64,000 nt of DNA, taken from NCBI GenBank assembly GCA_019423125.1, contig JAHZBZ010000004.1, positions 102,474 to 166,473 on the forward strand, written 5' to 3'. The notes below the pieces were generated by a model. That model saw nothing but the letters and a program-made list of their open reading frames with translations. It searched no databases and was not told where the DNA came from. Source of the stretch: Bacillota bacterium (GTDB lineage: Bacteria; Bacillota; Clostridia; Christensenellales; Borkfalkiaceae). Shown here piece after piece: positions 41,122 through 50,168 of this stretch; within the stretch, counting starts at the first letter, position 1; every line of letters starts with the position of its first letter. Both the position numbers and the translations under genes were made by a program.

Positions 41122-44100
41122 ATGAAGTTGGGTAAATTATTACCTGTCTGGCGCGGCCTTTCGACGATCATGCTGTCTCTGGTACTGCTGTTCTCGATCG
41201 GTTACTCCATCGCGGACACATGGCGTGATACCGTCGATGCGGCGCTGGGGACCCAGAGCTATGTCACGAATACGAAGGATGCAAAGTATAAATCCGAATA
41301 TTCGACAGGCGAGGAAATGATGAACGCGGCAAAGGCCGTATCCGTGCGCGAAGGGGAGGAGGGCACCGTTGTTCTGAAAAACGAAAACAATGCGCTTCCG
41401 CTCCGTGCGGGCGAGACGATCGCCCTGTTCGGCGGTGCGGCATATGTTCCGTATATGTCCGCGGCGAGAAACAGCGACCAGGTCAAGCTGGAGAGCGCGC
41501 TCACCAATGCGGGCTTCAAGATCGATTCCACGATGAAATCCATCTATGAGAGTCTGATCGAGGCGGGCTACACGCCGAACACGAAGGCGGGCGACTACAC
41601 CACCTTCCAGATCAAGGAGGCAAACTCCTCCATGTACGCCGATTACAATTCCGGTTGGAAGACGGCAGTGCAGGCAGACACCGCGATCGTGGTCTTCAGC
41701 AGACCGGGCGGCGAGGGCACGACCTATAAACCGGGCAGCGCGACGGACAACGACGGCAATCCCACGGGCAAGAACCCGCTCGATCTGTCTGACGACGAAC
41801 TCTCTGTCGTAGCGGCTGCAAAAGAAGTCTGCGACAACGTGATCGTCCTTCTGAACACTTCCTGCACGATCGAGATCGGCGAGCTCAAAGACGATACGGG
41901 CGTGGATGCGATCGCATACATCGGCATTCCCAACGACTATCAGTTCACGGGCATCGTCAGCGTTCTTGCGGGCGAAGTGAACCCGACGGGCGCTCTTGCG
42001 GATACATATGCGACCGATTCCACTTCTTCTCCCGCAATGATGAACTTCGGCGGCGGTTACTACACCGACTATGAGATCGTCAGCGATTTCGAGGACGAGA
42101 GATGGCCCGGAGTCGAGATCGGCAACACGACCGCAGGTTCCTTCGGCGGTACGGCGACCTATTCGGGCGGCTTCTACATCGTCGAGGCGGAGGGCATTTA
42201 CACCGGTTACAACTACTACGAGACCAGATATTATGATTCCATCGTCAATTCCGCCTACAAAGCAAATTCTACGGCGGGCTCCACGCAGGGCGGCGGCTGG
42301 GATTATGAAAAAGAAGTGTCCTATACCTTCGGTTACGGTCTTTCCTATCTCGAATACAGCCAGAGCCTTGTGAGCGTCTCCGTTGAGGACAGGGCGGGCG
42401 GCGACATCACCGCAGTGGTCGCGATCAAGAACGAGAGCGATAAAGACGGGATGTTCCTCGCACAGCTGTATGTGCAGACCCCGTACACCGAATATGACCG
42501 TGAAAACCTCGTCGAGAAGAGCGCGATCATGTTCCTCAATTCCGCCAAAGTCGAGGTGAAGGCGGGCGCGACCGAAAACGTCACCATCACCATCCCGACC
42601 AAATACATGGCCAGTTATGATTACACCAACGCAAAGACGTACATCATGGACGGCGGCACTTATTACTTTGCGACGGGCAACGGCGCACACGATGCGCTCA
42701 ACAACATCCTCGCATTACAGGGCTATAAAGGGGATGCGGCAGGGAACACCGCTTGCGTGCGCACCTGGCAGAACGGCGACGAATCCGCTACGGACACCAC
42801 GACCTATTCCGTCTCCGATTCGGGCACGAAGATCACCAACGTCACGGACAACGCAGACCTCAACTACTACCTGCCCGGCACGGTGACTTATCTCTCCCGT
42901 CAGGATTGGGAAGGCACCTGGCCCATCACCTATCATTCGGAAGAGAACGCTGTCGCGATCTCCGACAGCCCCAAGAAAGACGAGTGGCTCGCGGAGCTTC
43001 GCAACCAGCAGTACACGGTAAAGACGGATGAACCCGAAACCAATGTCAACGGCATCGCGGGCGCGAAGTTCGAAGACATCGGCTACGAACAGCAGATCAA
43101 CATCGAAGACGACTTCTGGGATGAGCTCGTCGCGGCGATCCCGGTGGACGAGGCAGTCGGCGCAGTCGCGCACGGCGGCTCGCAGTCGGATACGCTGACC
43201 AACATCGACAACCCGATCGTCAAGCAGAACGACGGTCCCAACGGTTTCAACCGCACGAAGCTGTCCAAGAACAACGGCGAAGAAGGCGAGGATCCTTACT
43301 ATGTCGATCCCGATTCGGAAGCAGGCAAATTCTATGTCGCAGTCAACAGCCAGACCCTTCTCGGCTCTTCCTTCAACCCCGAACTCGCATATGCGTGGGG
43401 CAAGATCCTGGGCAACACGGGTCTGTGGACGGCGAATTATCAGATCTGGGGCGGCGGCCTGAACTACCACCGTTCTCCTTACAACGGCAGAAACACCGAA
43501 TATCTCTCCGAGGATCCCATGCTGACCAACGTGCTCGGCGCGGCGCTCACCAAGGGTACCAGAGAGCTCGGCATCATCAGCGGACCCAAGCACATCGGCT
43601 TCAACGATCAGGAGTATGACCGTTCGGGTATCTGCGTGTACATGAACGAGCAGAAGCTCCGCGAGACGGATATGCGCGGTTTCCAGGGCGCGGTCGAAGA
43701 GGGCGACGCTCTCGGACTGATGGTCGCGTTCAACCGTATCGGTGCGATCAACGCTTCGCATCACGTCGGTGTGTTCATGGGCATCGTCCGCGGCGAATGG
43801 GGCTTCAAGGGTCTCATCTCCACCGACATGATGAACAACAAATACTACTTCAACCCTGAGGGCTGCATCATGGCGGGCATCACGCAGATGGCAGACTTCG
43901 CGGGCAACAACAGCACGCTGGGCGGTGCAGGCGGCCAGGATGCGACGTGGAGCTATCTGTCGTTGGATTCTGTCAAGAACGACGCCACGCTGTGCGCGAT
44001 GGCACGCGAGTGCATGAAGTATCAGCTCTACGCATTCGCCAACAGCGCGATCCTCAACATCACCACGACGCCCGTCACTCCTTGGTGGGAGACCGCTCTG

Positions 44101-44193
44101 ATCACGGGCATCGTCGCGACGGCAGTCCTGTCTGCGGCAGCGGTGGTACTTTGGGTCTTTGCTTCCGTCGTCAATAAAAAGGAGGAAGAGTAA
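41122..44193 (+). CDS. Domain-permuted glycoside hydrolase family 3 protein with two membrane anchors
   Basis: 1,023 residues. Standard GH3 order is TIM barrel, alpha/beta sandwich, FnIII. Here it is reversed: transmembrane helix (~12-31), alpha/beta sandwich (GEEGTVVLKNENNALPL; IVLLNTSCTIEIGEL), FnIII-like (SYTFGYGLSYLEY onwards, ~395-540), then TIM barrel (~650-950), and a second transmembrane helix (~990-1013) with a short KKEEE tail. Barrel motifs are intact: NDGPNGFNR, RNTEYLSEDP (E793), KHIGFNDQE and nucleophile D902 in LISTDMM. Reversed GH3 enzymes are known from ruminal Firmicutes; double anchoring is unusual. GAGGAGGAG precedes the ATG. Likely a cell-surface beta-glycosidase. Confidence 0.92.
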   Translation: MKLGKLLPVWRGLSTIMLSLVLLFSIGYSIADTWRDTVDAALGTQSYVTNTKDAKYKSEYSTGEEMMNAAKAVSVREGEEGTVVLKNENNALPLRAGETIALFGGAAYVPYMSAARNSDQVKLESALTNAGFKIDSTMKSIYESLIEAGYTPNTKAGDYTTFQIKEANSSMYADYNSGWKTAVQADTAIVVFSRPGGEGTTYKPGSATDNDGNPTGKNPLDLSDDELSVVAAAKEVCDNVIVLLNTSCTIEIGELKDDTGVDAIAYIGIPNDYQFTGIVSVLAGEVNPTGALADTYATDSTSSPAMMNFGGGYYTDYEIVSDFEDERWPGVEIGNTTAGSFGGTATYSGGFYIVEAEGIYTGYNYYETRYYDSIVNSAYKANSTAGSTQGGGWDYEKEVSYTFGYGLSYLEYSQSLVSVSVEDRAGGDITAVVAIKNESDKDGMFLAQLYVQTPYTEYDRENLVEKSAIMFLNSAKVEVKAGATENVTITIPTKYMASYDYTNAKTYIMDGGTYYFATGNGAHDALNNILALQGYKGDAAGNTACVRTWQNGDESATDTTTYSVSDSGTKITNVTDNADLNYYLPGTVTYLSRQDWEGTWPITYHSEENAVAISDSPKKDEWLAELRNQQYTVKTDEPETNVNGIAGAKFEDIGYEQQINIEDDFWDELVAAIPVDEAVGAVAHGGSQSDTLTNIDNPIVKQNDGPNGFNRTKLSKNNGEEGEDPYYVDPDSEAGKFYVAVNSQTLLGSSFNPELAYAWGKILGNTGLWTANYQIWGGGLNYHRSPYNGRNTEYLSEDPMLTNVLGAALTKGTRELGIISGPKHIGFNDQEYDRSGICVYMNEQKLRETDMRGFQGAVEEGDALGLMVAFNRIGAINASHHVGVFMGIVRGEWGFKGLISTDMMNNKYYFNPEGCIMAGITQMADFAGNNSTLGGAGGQDATWSYLSLDSVKNDATLCAMARECMKYQLYAFANSAILNITTTPVTPWWETALITGIVATAVLSAAAVVLWVFASVVNKKEEE

Positions 44194-44675
44194 TGGCTGA
44201 ATTTTTCAAGAGACAGAAAGTCGGAACATATATCACCGCGCTCGTAGCGGTACTTGCGCTCGTGTCTTTGATCATCTATGCGGTAAACGGTGCGACGGAC
44301 GGGTATTTCAAAGGTCTCACGGAGACGCCCGTCGTGCTGATGTCCGTGATCGCGATCCTCTGCGCGGCAGGTTCCATCGTCCTCGCGCAGTTTGAGTTCG
44401 AGGGCAATGCGGCAAAGGCGGCAAACCTGTTCGGCGATGCGCTCCGCATCGCGGCGGCAATGCTTCTGATCGCTTCCATGCTCCTGTTTATCGGGAGCAG
44501 GGTCGAAGGGCTTGCATACATCTTCGGTTCGGACGAAAACGTCCTGGACGAGGTGCAGACGCCTGCGAACCTGAGCTCCGCATACACCGCGATCTGCGGC
44601 TTCGTGTTCTACGCGATCAGCTGGGTGTTCGCGATGGCGGCGGCATTCTTCGGCATGGTCAAAAAGACGGCCTGA
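44193..44675 (+). CDS. Four-helix membrane protein coupled to the GH3 gene
   Basis: 160 residues with four hydrophobic helices (ALVAVLALVSLIIYA; VVLMSVIAILCAAGSIVLA; IAAAMLLIASMLLFIG; AICGFVFYAISWVFAMAAAF). Between helices three and four there is an extracytoplasmic-looking loop (SDENVLDEVQTPANLSS). Its ATG overlaps the GH3 stop (TAATG). I do not recognise a family, but the coupling suggests a partner or anchor for the surface enzyme. Confidence 0.8.
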   Translation: MAEFFKRQKVGTYITALVAVLALVSLIIYAVNGATDGYFKGLTETPVVLMSVIAILCAAGSIVLAQFEFEGNAAKAANLFGDALRIAAAMLLIASMLLFIGSRVEGLAYIFGSDENVLDEVQTPANLSSAYTAICGFVFYAISWVFAMAAAFFGMVKKTA

Positions 44676-44690
44676 TTACGTTCGGAAAGG

Positions 44691-44725
44691 GCGGGGAGGC
44701 GGCTTTGCCTCTCCGCTCTGTTCTT
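44691..44725 (+). terminator. Terminator after the GH3 operon
   Basis: A 10-bp stem with one G-T pair (44691-44700 with 44707-44716), then a T-rich but interrupted tract. Confidence 0.65.
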
Positions 44726-44740
44726 TCTTAACATGCGTAT

Positions 44741-44769
44741 TTGACTATTTTATTGAATTTTGTTATAAT
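44741..44769 (+). promoter_or_regulatory. Promoter of the GH78 gene
   Basis: TTGACT (44741-44746), a 17-base spacer and TATAAT (44764-44769), 27 bp before the ATG. Confidence 0.8.
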
Positions 44770-44795
44770 AACGGCAACGACAGGAGAGAGGGTAT

Positions 44796-47363
44796 ATGCT
44801 GAAAATTTCCGCATTCACATGTGAAGGGCTTCGCGAGGGGTGCGTCACCGATTCGCCTACGCCGCGTTTTTCCTTTTCGCTGGAGAGCGACAGGGAGAAC
44901 GTGCGCCTGCGCGAGGCGCGCCTTTGCGTGAACGGCAGTACCGTCCGCACGGACAGCCAGATCGGCGTCCCGTATGCGGGCGAGCCGCTTGCGCCCTTCA
45001 CGAAATACAGGGCGACGCTCGTCGCCGCCGACGACGCGGGAGAAGAGGCGCAGGCAGAGCTTACCTTTGAGACGGGCCGCATGGGCATGCCCTGGGCGGG
45101 GACCTGGATCACGGACGGAAGCTATGCCTTCACCGAAAAAAAGACCTCTCCCGAACCCATGACTTTTCGCCGCGTCTTCTCCGTCCGAAAGGCGGTCGCG
45201 AGCGCAAAGATCGTCGCGACGGCACTGGGCATCTATGAACTCAGCCTCGGCGGCAAAAAAGTGGGCGAAGACTTCTTTGCGCCCGGTTTCACTTCGTACA
45301 AACACGATCTTCAGTACCAAGTCTATGACGTCACGCACCTCCTCTCGGGCGAAAACGTGCTCGACGCGGTGGTGGCGGGCGGCTGGGCGGTCGGCGCATT
45401 CGTCATGAGCCGCAAAAACCGCATCACGGCGCCCCGTCAGGCATTCCTCGCGGAGATACGCATCGCCTATGCGGACGGCACCGAGGAGGTCATCGGCACC
45501 GATGCGGGCTGGCAGGTCACGCGGCAGGGAAACGTCCGCTTCGCGGAGTTTTACGACGGCGAGACCTATGACGCGGGCATCGATCTCGATCGCGCGGCGT
45601 GGCATTCCGCGTCGCCCGAAAAGGTTCGCATTTCTCCCCGCCTTCGTGCGGGATACGGCGCGCCCGTGCGCATGCACGAGGTGTTCCGTCCTCAACTCGT
45701 GCGCAGAACGCCTTCGGGCGAGCTCATCTACGACTTCGGGCAGAACTTCGCGGGCGTCGTGCGCCTGCACGTAAAAGACGGCAGAAAGGGTCAGACTGTT
45801 GTCCTCCGCCACGCGGAAGTCCTCACGCCCGAGGGCGAGCTCAACACGGCGTTTCTTCGCTCCGCGAAGTGTTGTGTCCGCTATATCTGCCGCGAAGGGG
45901 AGCAGACCTTTCTTCCGCGCATGACGTATATGGGTTTCCGCTATGCGGGGGTGCGCGGCGCCTCCGAGGGGGAGATCGAGCTTGAGGGCGTGGCGCTGTA
46001 CTCCGATCTCGCGCAGAACGGGTCGTTCACCTGTTCGGACGAACGGCTCAACCGCCTGCAGGAGAACATCGTCTGGAGCGGCAAATCCAATTTTGTCGAC
46101 ATCCCCACCGACTGTCCCCAGCGCGACGAGCGCATGGGATGGACGGGCGACATCGCCGTCTTTGCGCAGACAGCCTGCTATAACTTCGACATGCGCCGTT
46201 TTCTTGAAAAATGGCTCAACGACGTCGCGAGCGAGCAGGGGAAGGGCGGCGGCATCCCGAACACCGTCCCCTCGCAGGGATACGGTTTCCCCGAGACGAT
46301 GCCCTGCAAGGCGGTCGCCTTCTGGGGGGACGCCTGCATCTATGTTCCCTGGGCGATGTACCTTGCCTACGGAGACATTTCCGTCCTTGAGCGCATGTAT
46401 CCCGTGATGAAAAAATACGTCAGCGCATGCAGGTTCTGGGCAGGGCTGTTCTCCTTCGGGCAGAACAGATATATCTGGTCGGACATCCCCGCGCTGCAGT
46501 TCGGCGATTGGGTCGCGCCGGACGTGCCCGAAATGGGAAAGTGGCAGGCGCGCTGCAAATGGACGGGGACAGCCGCTCTCGCGCGGCAGGGCAAGCTCAT
46601 GAGCGAGATCGCCTCTCTGCTCGGAAAGCGCAAGGACGCCGCCGAATATGCTTCGCTCTTCTCGCGTGCCTCGCAGGCATACTGCGCGAAGCTCACCGAC
46701 GGCAAGGGCAAGCTCAAAGAGGAATTTCAGACGGCATACGTCCTGCCTCTTCATTTCGGGATGTTCCCCGAAGAGGTGTCCGCCGCGGCGACGGAGAACC
46801 TCGTCGCGCTCATCGAAAAAGGGGACTGGTGCATCGGCACGGGCTTCCCCGGCACGCCTTACATCCTCTTCGCGCTCGCCGACAACGGCCGCGCGGACGC
46901 CGCCTTCCGCATGCTCCTCAACGAAAAATGCCCCTCCTGGCTGTATGAAGTCAAGACGGGCGCCACGACGGTATGGGAGCGCTGGGACGGCCTCGACGAG
47001 AAGGGTCAGTGTCCCATCCGCGAGGACGGAACGGGCGGAATGGTCTCCTTCAATCACTACGCGTTCGGAGCGGTCGGGGATTTCTTCTATCGACGCATCG
47101 GCGGGATCGAGCCCACCTCGGGCGGATACCGTACCTTCCGCGTCGCGCCTCTTCTCGGCGGAGATCTTACGTCGGCGTGCGCGCGCGTGTGTTCGCCTTA
47201 CGGGCAGATCGAGAGCGACTGGCGCATCGAAGGGGACGAATTCGTCCTTTCGGTCTGTGTGCCCGTCGGCACGGAATGCACCGTCGTTCTTCCTTCGGGA
47301 GAGGAACATGTCTTCGGAAGCGGGCGTCGCGTTTTGCGCGAAAAGCTCGTCGCGAATGGATAA
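44796..47363 (+). CDS. Alpha-L-rhamnosidase, glycoside hydrolase family 78
   Basis: 855 residues, no signal peptide, so probably intracellular. N-terminal beta-sandwich domains (residues ~1-330; TPRFSFSLES, GTWITDGSYAF, LGGKKVGEDFFAPGFTSYKH) precede the (alpha/alpha)6 barrel. The catalytic motif is TDCPQRDERMGWTGDIAVFA (about 437-456) with the general-acid Glu in RDERMGW. Later GATTVWERWDGLDEKG and FNHYAFGAVGDFFYRRIGGI are family hallmarks. Removes terminal rhamnose from plant or bacterial glycans. AGGAGAGAGGGT precedes the ATG. Confidence 0.96.
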   Translation: MLKISAFTCEGLREGCVTDSPTPRFSFSLESDRENVRLREARLCVNGSTVRTDSQIGVPYAGEPLAPFTKYRATLVAADDAGEEAQAELTFETGRMGMPWAGTWITDGSYAFTEKKTSPEPMTFRRVFSVRKAVASAKIVATALGIYELSLGGKKVGEDFFAPGFTSYKHDLQYQVYDVTHLLSGENVLDAVVAGGWAVGAFVMSRKNRITAPRQAFLAEIRIAYADGTEEVIGTDAGWQVTRQGNVRFAEFYDGETYDAGIDLDRAAWHSASPEKVRISPRLRAGYGAPVRMHEVFRPQLVRRTPSGELIYDFGQNFAGVVRLHVKDGRKGQTVVLRHAEVLTPEGELNTAFLRSAKCCVRYICREGEQTFLPRMTYMGFRYAGVRGASEGEIELEGVALYSDLAQNGSFTCSDERLNRLQENIVWSGKSNFVDIPTDCPQRDERMGWTGDIAVFAQTACYNFDMRRFLEKWLNDVASEQGKGGGIPNTVPSQGYGFPETMPCKAVAFWGDACIYVPWAMYLAYGDISVLERMYPVMKKYVSACRFWAGLFSFGQNRYIWSDIPALQFGDWVAPDVPEMGKWQARCKWTGTAALARQGKLMSEIASLLGKRKDAAEYASLFSRASQAYCAKLTDGKGKLKEEFQTAYVLPLHFGMFPEEVSAAATENLVALIEKGDWCIGTGFPGTPYILFALADNGRADAAFRMLLNEKCPSWLYEVKTGATTVWERWDGLDEKGQCPIREDGTGGMVSFNHYAFGAVGDFFYRRIGGIEPTSGGYRTFRVAPLLGGDLTSACARVCSPYGQIESDWRIEGDEFVLSVCVPVGTECTVVLPSGEEHVFGSGRRVLREKLVANG

Positions 47364-47387
47364 AAAGCTCACACTTCCATGTTTGTT

Positions 47388-47423
47388 GGTCCTCCGTGCC
47401 TTGCGGCGCGGGGGGCCTTTTTT
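47388..47423 (+). terminator. GH78 terminator
   Basis: A 13-base arm pair with G-T pairs (47388-47400 with 47405-47417), loop TTGC, then six T. Confidence 0.85.
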
Positions 47424-47486
47424 GTGCGATAGATGCCCGTTATGGAAAGTATAAAATAATCTAATAACACATTCTCTCACGAATTA

Positions 47487-47515
47487 TTGCAAAACGAAAG
47501 AGAAAATGGTAAAAT
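47487..47515 (+). promoter_or_regulatory. Promoter of gdhA
   Basis: TTGCAA (47487-47492), a 17-base spacer and TAAAAT (47510-47515). Confidence 0.75.
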
Positions 47516-47548
47516 AATTAGGAAAGCAAAAACAAAGGAGTTTTTCTT

Positions 47549-48883
47549 ATGTCTTATGTAGAGAGTGTCTTGGCTCGTGTTAAAGAGCAGAACCCCAACG
47601 AACCCGAATTTCACCAGGCGGTGACGGAAGTTCTCCACAGCCTGCAGGCGGCGATCGACGCCAATCCGCAGTACGAGAAGGCAGGACTTCTCGAGAGACT
47701 TACCGAGCCTGAGAGAGTGATCATGTTCCGCGTTCCCTGGGTGGACGACAAGGGCAACGTGCAGGTCAACAAGGGTTACCGCGTGCAGTTCAACAGCGCG
47801 ATCGGCCCGTACAAGGGCGGCCTGCGCTTCCACCCCTCCGTCAATCTGTCCATCATCAAGTTTTTGGGCTTTGAGCAGATCTTCAAGAACAGCCTGACGG
47901 GCCTTCCCATCGGCGGCGGCAAGGGCGGCTCCAACTTTGATCCCAAGGGCAAGAGCGACAACGAGATCATGCGCTTCTGCCAGAGCTTCATGACCGAGCT
48001 GTACCGCCACATCGGCGCGGATACCGACGTTCCTGCGGGCGACATCGGCGTCGGCGGCCGTGAGATCGGCTATATGTTCGGCCAGTACAAGCGCATCCGC
48101 GACGAGCACGTCGGTGTTCTGACGGGCAGGGGCCTCTCTTACGGCGGTTCCCTCGTGCGCACCGAGGCGACGGGCTACGGCCTCGTCTACATCACGCAGG
48201 AAGCGCTGCGCAGCAAGGGCGACAGCCTGCAGGGCAAGACGGTCGCGATCAGCGGTTCGGGCAACGTCGCGATCTACGCCTGCCAGAAGGCGCAGCAGCT
48301 GGGCGCGAAGGTCGTCACGATGAGCGATTCCAACGGCTACGTCTACGACAAGGACGGCATCAAACTGGACGTCGTCAAACAGATCAAAGAGGTCGAGAGG
48401 GGCCGCATCAAGGAATATGCGGAGCGCGTCAAAGGCGCAGAGTATCATGAGGGTTGCAAGGGCGTCTGGACGGTCAAATGCGACGTGGCTCTGCCTTGCG
48501 CGACGCAGAACGAGCTGGACGAGGAGTCCGCAAAGACTCTTGTCAAGAACGGCGTGAAGCTGGTCGGCGAGGGCGCGAACATGCCCACGACGCTTGCGGG
48601 TACCGATGTCTTCCTGAAGAACGGCGTCGTGTTCCTGCCCGGCAAAGCGGCGAACGCGGGCGGCGTTGCGACTTCCGCGCTCGAGATGGCGCAGTCCAGC
48701 GGCAGACTGTTCTGGTCCTTCGAAGAAGTGGACGCGAAGCTCAAGGGCATCATGGAAAACATCTTCAAGAACATCGACGAGGCGGCGAAGAAATACGGCT
48801 TCGAGGGCAACTACGTCGTCGGTGCGAACATCGCGGGCTTTGAAAAGGTCGCAAACGCGATGATGGCGCAGGGTATTGTCTGA
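47549..48883 (+). CDS. gdhA: Glutamate dehydrogenase (hexameric, NADP-type family)
   Basis: 444 residues. Interconverts 2-oxoglutarate plus ammonia and glutamate. Motifs: YKGGLRFHPSVNLSIIKFLG, GLPIGGGKGGSNFDPKGKSD (catalytic Lys), VPAGDIGVGGREIGYM and the Rossmann VAISGSGNVAIYA. It is closest to the S50-I type used for ammonia assimilation. AAAGGAG precedes the ATG. Its dense codon bias suggests high expression. Confidence 0.97.
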   Translation: MSYVESVLARVKEQNPNEPEFHQAVTEVLHSLQAAIDANPQYEKAGLLERLTEPERVIMFRVPWVDDKGNVQVNKGYRVQFNSAIGPYKGGLRFHPSVNLSIIKFLGFEQIFKNSLTGLPIGGGKGGSNFDPKGKSDNEIMRFCQSFMTELYRHIGADTDVPAGDIGVGGREIGYMFGQYKRIRDEHVGVLTGRGLSYGGSLVRTEATGYGLVYITQEALRSKGDSLQGKTVAISGSGNVAIYACQKAQQLGAKVVTMSDSNGYVYDKDGIKLDVVKQIKEVERGRIKEYAERVKGAEYHEGCKGVWTVKCDVALPCATQNELDEESAKTLVKNGVKLVGEGANMPTTLAGTDVFLKNGVVFLPGKAANAGGVATSALEMAQSSGRLFWSFEEVDAKLKGIMENIFKNIDEAAKKYGFEGNYVVGANIAGFEKVANAMMAQGIV

Positions 48884-48901
48884 TTATAAGATCGGATTTT
48901 C

Positions 48902-48976
48902 GGGGCGCGGCAGTTTACTGCCGCGCCCCTTTGCCGAAAGCGCCCTGCGGCGGATCCCGCCGCAGGGCGCTTTTTT
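48902..48976 (+). terminator. Tandem terminators after gdhA
   Basis: Hairpin one: 12-bp perfect stem (48902-48913 with 48918-48929), TTT. Hairpin two: 16-bp perfect stem (48938-48953 with 48957-48972) running into six T. Confidence 0.92.
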
Positions 48977-49037
48977 GCTTTGCAAGGAAAGAGCGGGACA
49001 CTCTTCGCATATATATAGAAAGTCGGAGGGCATGTCT

Positions 49038-49799
49038 ATGGAATTGTGGAAGGCGGCGGTTTTGGGTATCGTGCAGGGCTTGACGGAGTTTCTGCCCGTT
49101 TCTTCGAGTGCGCACGTCCTTCTCTTTGAGCGCCTTCTGGGCGTGAACACGGGCGGGGATCTGTTTTTCGGCGTCATGCTTCATGCGGGCACGCTGTGTT
49201 CTCTGCTGATCGCCTGCCGCGAGCGGATCGTTTCCCTATTTTGCTCCGAGCGGAAAAAACTACTGTATCTGCTTCTTGCGACCCTTCCCGCGGCGCTTGC
49301 GGGCGTATTTTTGGGCGATTTGGTCGAGCGGCTGTTTTTCGGCGGCGCATTTCTGCCGTATGCCTTTATCGCGACGGGCGTGTTGCTCCTTTTTTGCGGT
49401 AAAGTCAAACGCACGCCGCGCCTTCTGAATGCGCCGCGCGCGCTGGGGGTCGGCTTTTCGCAGGCGCTTGCCGTGATCCCCGGGCTCTCGCGCAGCGGCA
49501 CGACGTATGCGGCGGGCGTGTTCCTCGGGCTCTCGCGCGAGGAAGCGGCGGATTTTTCCTTTCTGCTCGCCATCCCGATCGTCGGGGGCGCGCTCCTGTT
49601 CGAGCTGATCAAGGCCGGGCGTTCCGCCGCTTTGCCTGTCGGATGGGCGCCGCTCTTTACGGGCGCATGCTGTGCCGCAGTCAGCGGGCTCGTCGCGCTT
49701 GCGATCCTGCGGCCGCTCTTTTCAAAAGGAAAGCTGTGGGGCTTTTCCGTCTATCTGTTTGTGCTCGCGGCTGTACTTTTTTTTGTGCCGCTTGCATAG
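49038..49799 (+). CDS. uppP: Undecaprenyl-diphosphatase UppP (bacitracin-resistance family)
   Basis: 253-residue membrane enzyme that recycles the lipid carrier of cell-wall synthesis. Motifs: GIVQGLTEFLPVSSSAH and PGLSRSGTTYAAGVFLGLSR, the two active-site signatures. About eight helices. Starts at ATG 49038, eight bases after GGAGG; an ATG at 49032 is too close to that site. Slightly shorter than the E. coli enzyme but complete. Confidence 0.95.
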   Translation: MELWKAAVLGIVQGLTEFLPVSSSAHVLLFERLLGVNTGGDLFFGVMLHAGTLCSLLIACRERIVSLFCSERKKLLYLLLATLPAALAGVFLGDLVERLFFGGAFLPYAFIATGVLLLFCGKVKRTPRLLNAPRALGVGFSQALAVIPGLSRSGTTYAAGVFLGLSREEAADFSFLLAIPIVGGALLFELIKAGRSAALPVGWAPLFTGACCAAVSGLVALAILRPLFSKGKLWGFSVYLFVLAAVLFFVPLA

Positions 49800-49850
49800 T
49801 TCAAAAAAAGGTGCACATACTTGTTGTATCCAAGAAAGGAGGTAACAAAA

Positions 49851-50000
49851 ATGAGACTCAATTCCGGAGACAACGCGCCCAAGACGGGCACCTACAAGGT
49901 CATCGATCCCAACGGGAAAGTGATCGGCAGCGTTCACATGAAAGAGGGCGAAACGCTCCCTCCGACCGACATGTCCGGTTGCCATTACGAGATGGAGTAA
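49851..50000 (+). CDS. YjzC-like small protein
   Basis: 49 residues: MRLNSGDNAPKTGTYKVIDP, then a GKVIGSVHMKEGETLPPTD segment and ending GCHYEME. The pattern GDNAPKTGTYKV and LPPT matches the YjzC-like family of very small Firmicutes proteins of unknown function. A strong ribosome site, AAAGGAGGT, lies eight bases upstream, which supports translation. It stands between uppP and a long palindrome. Confidence 0.85.
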   Translation: MRLNSGDNAPKTGTYKVIDPNGKVIGSVHMKEGETLPPTDMSGCHYEME

Positions 50001-50012
50001 GTCGCTTTTTTG

Positions 50013-50056
50013 CGCACAAAGGGGCGCGGCGTATATACGCCGCGCCCCTTTGTGCG
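50013..50056. terminator. 22-bp perfect palindrome after the YjzC-like gene
   Basis: The 44 bases at 50013-50056 form a perfect inverted repeat with no loop bases beyond its TATA centre. No T tract follows on either strand, so it is an atypical terminator, or a cruciform or RNA-end element. Confidence 0.6.
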
Positions 50057-50168
50057 TTGCCTGCGTCGTATACAGAATATGCCGTTTCAGATACAGATGG
50101 CGCCGTCTCTGTGGCAAAGATCCGCTCTGCAGTGCTACAATGTGCAAAAAAAAGGGGGTAATCCATCT

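Noticed and set aside
44193..47500. Possible mobile element around the glycosidases
   Set aside because: No transposase, integrase, terminal repeats or tRNA attachment site is visible.
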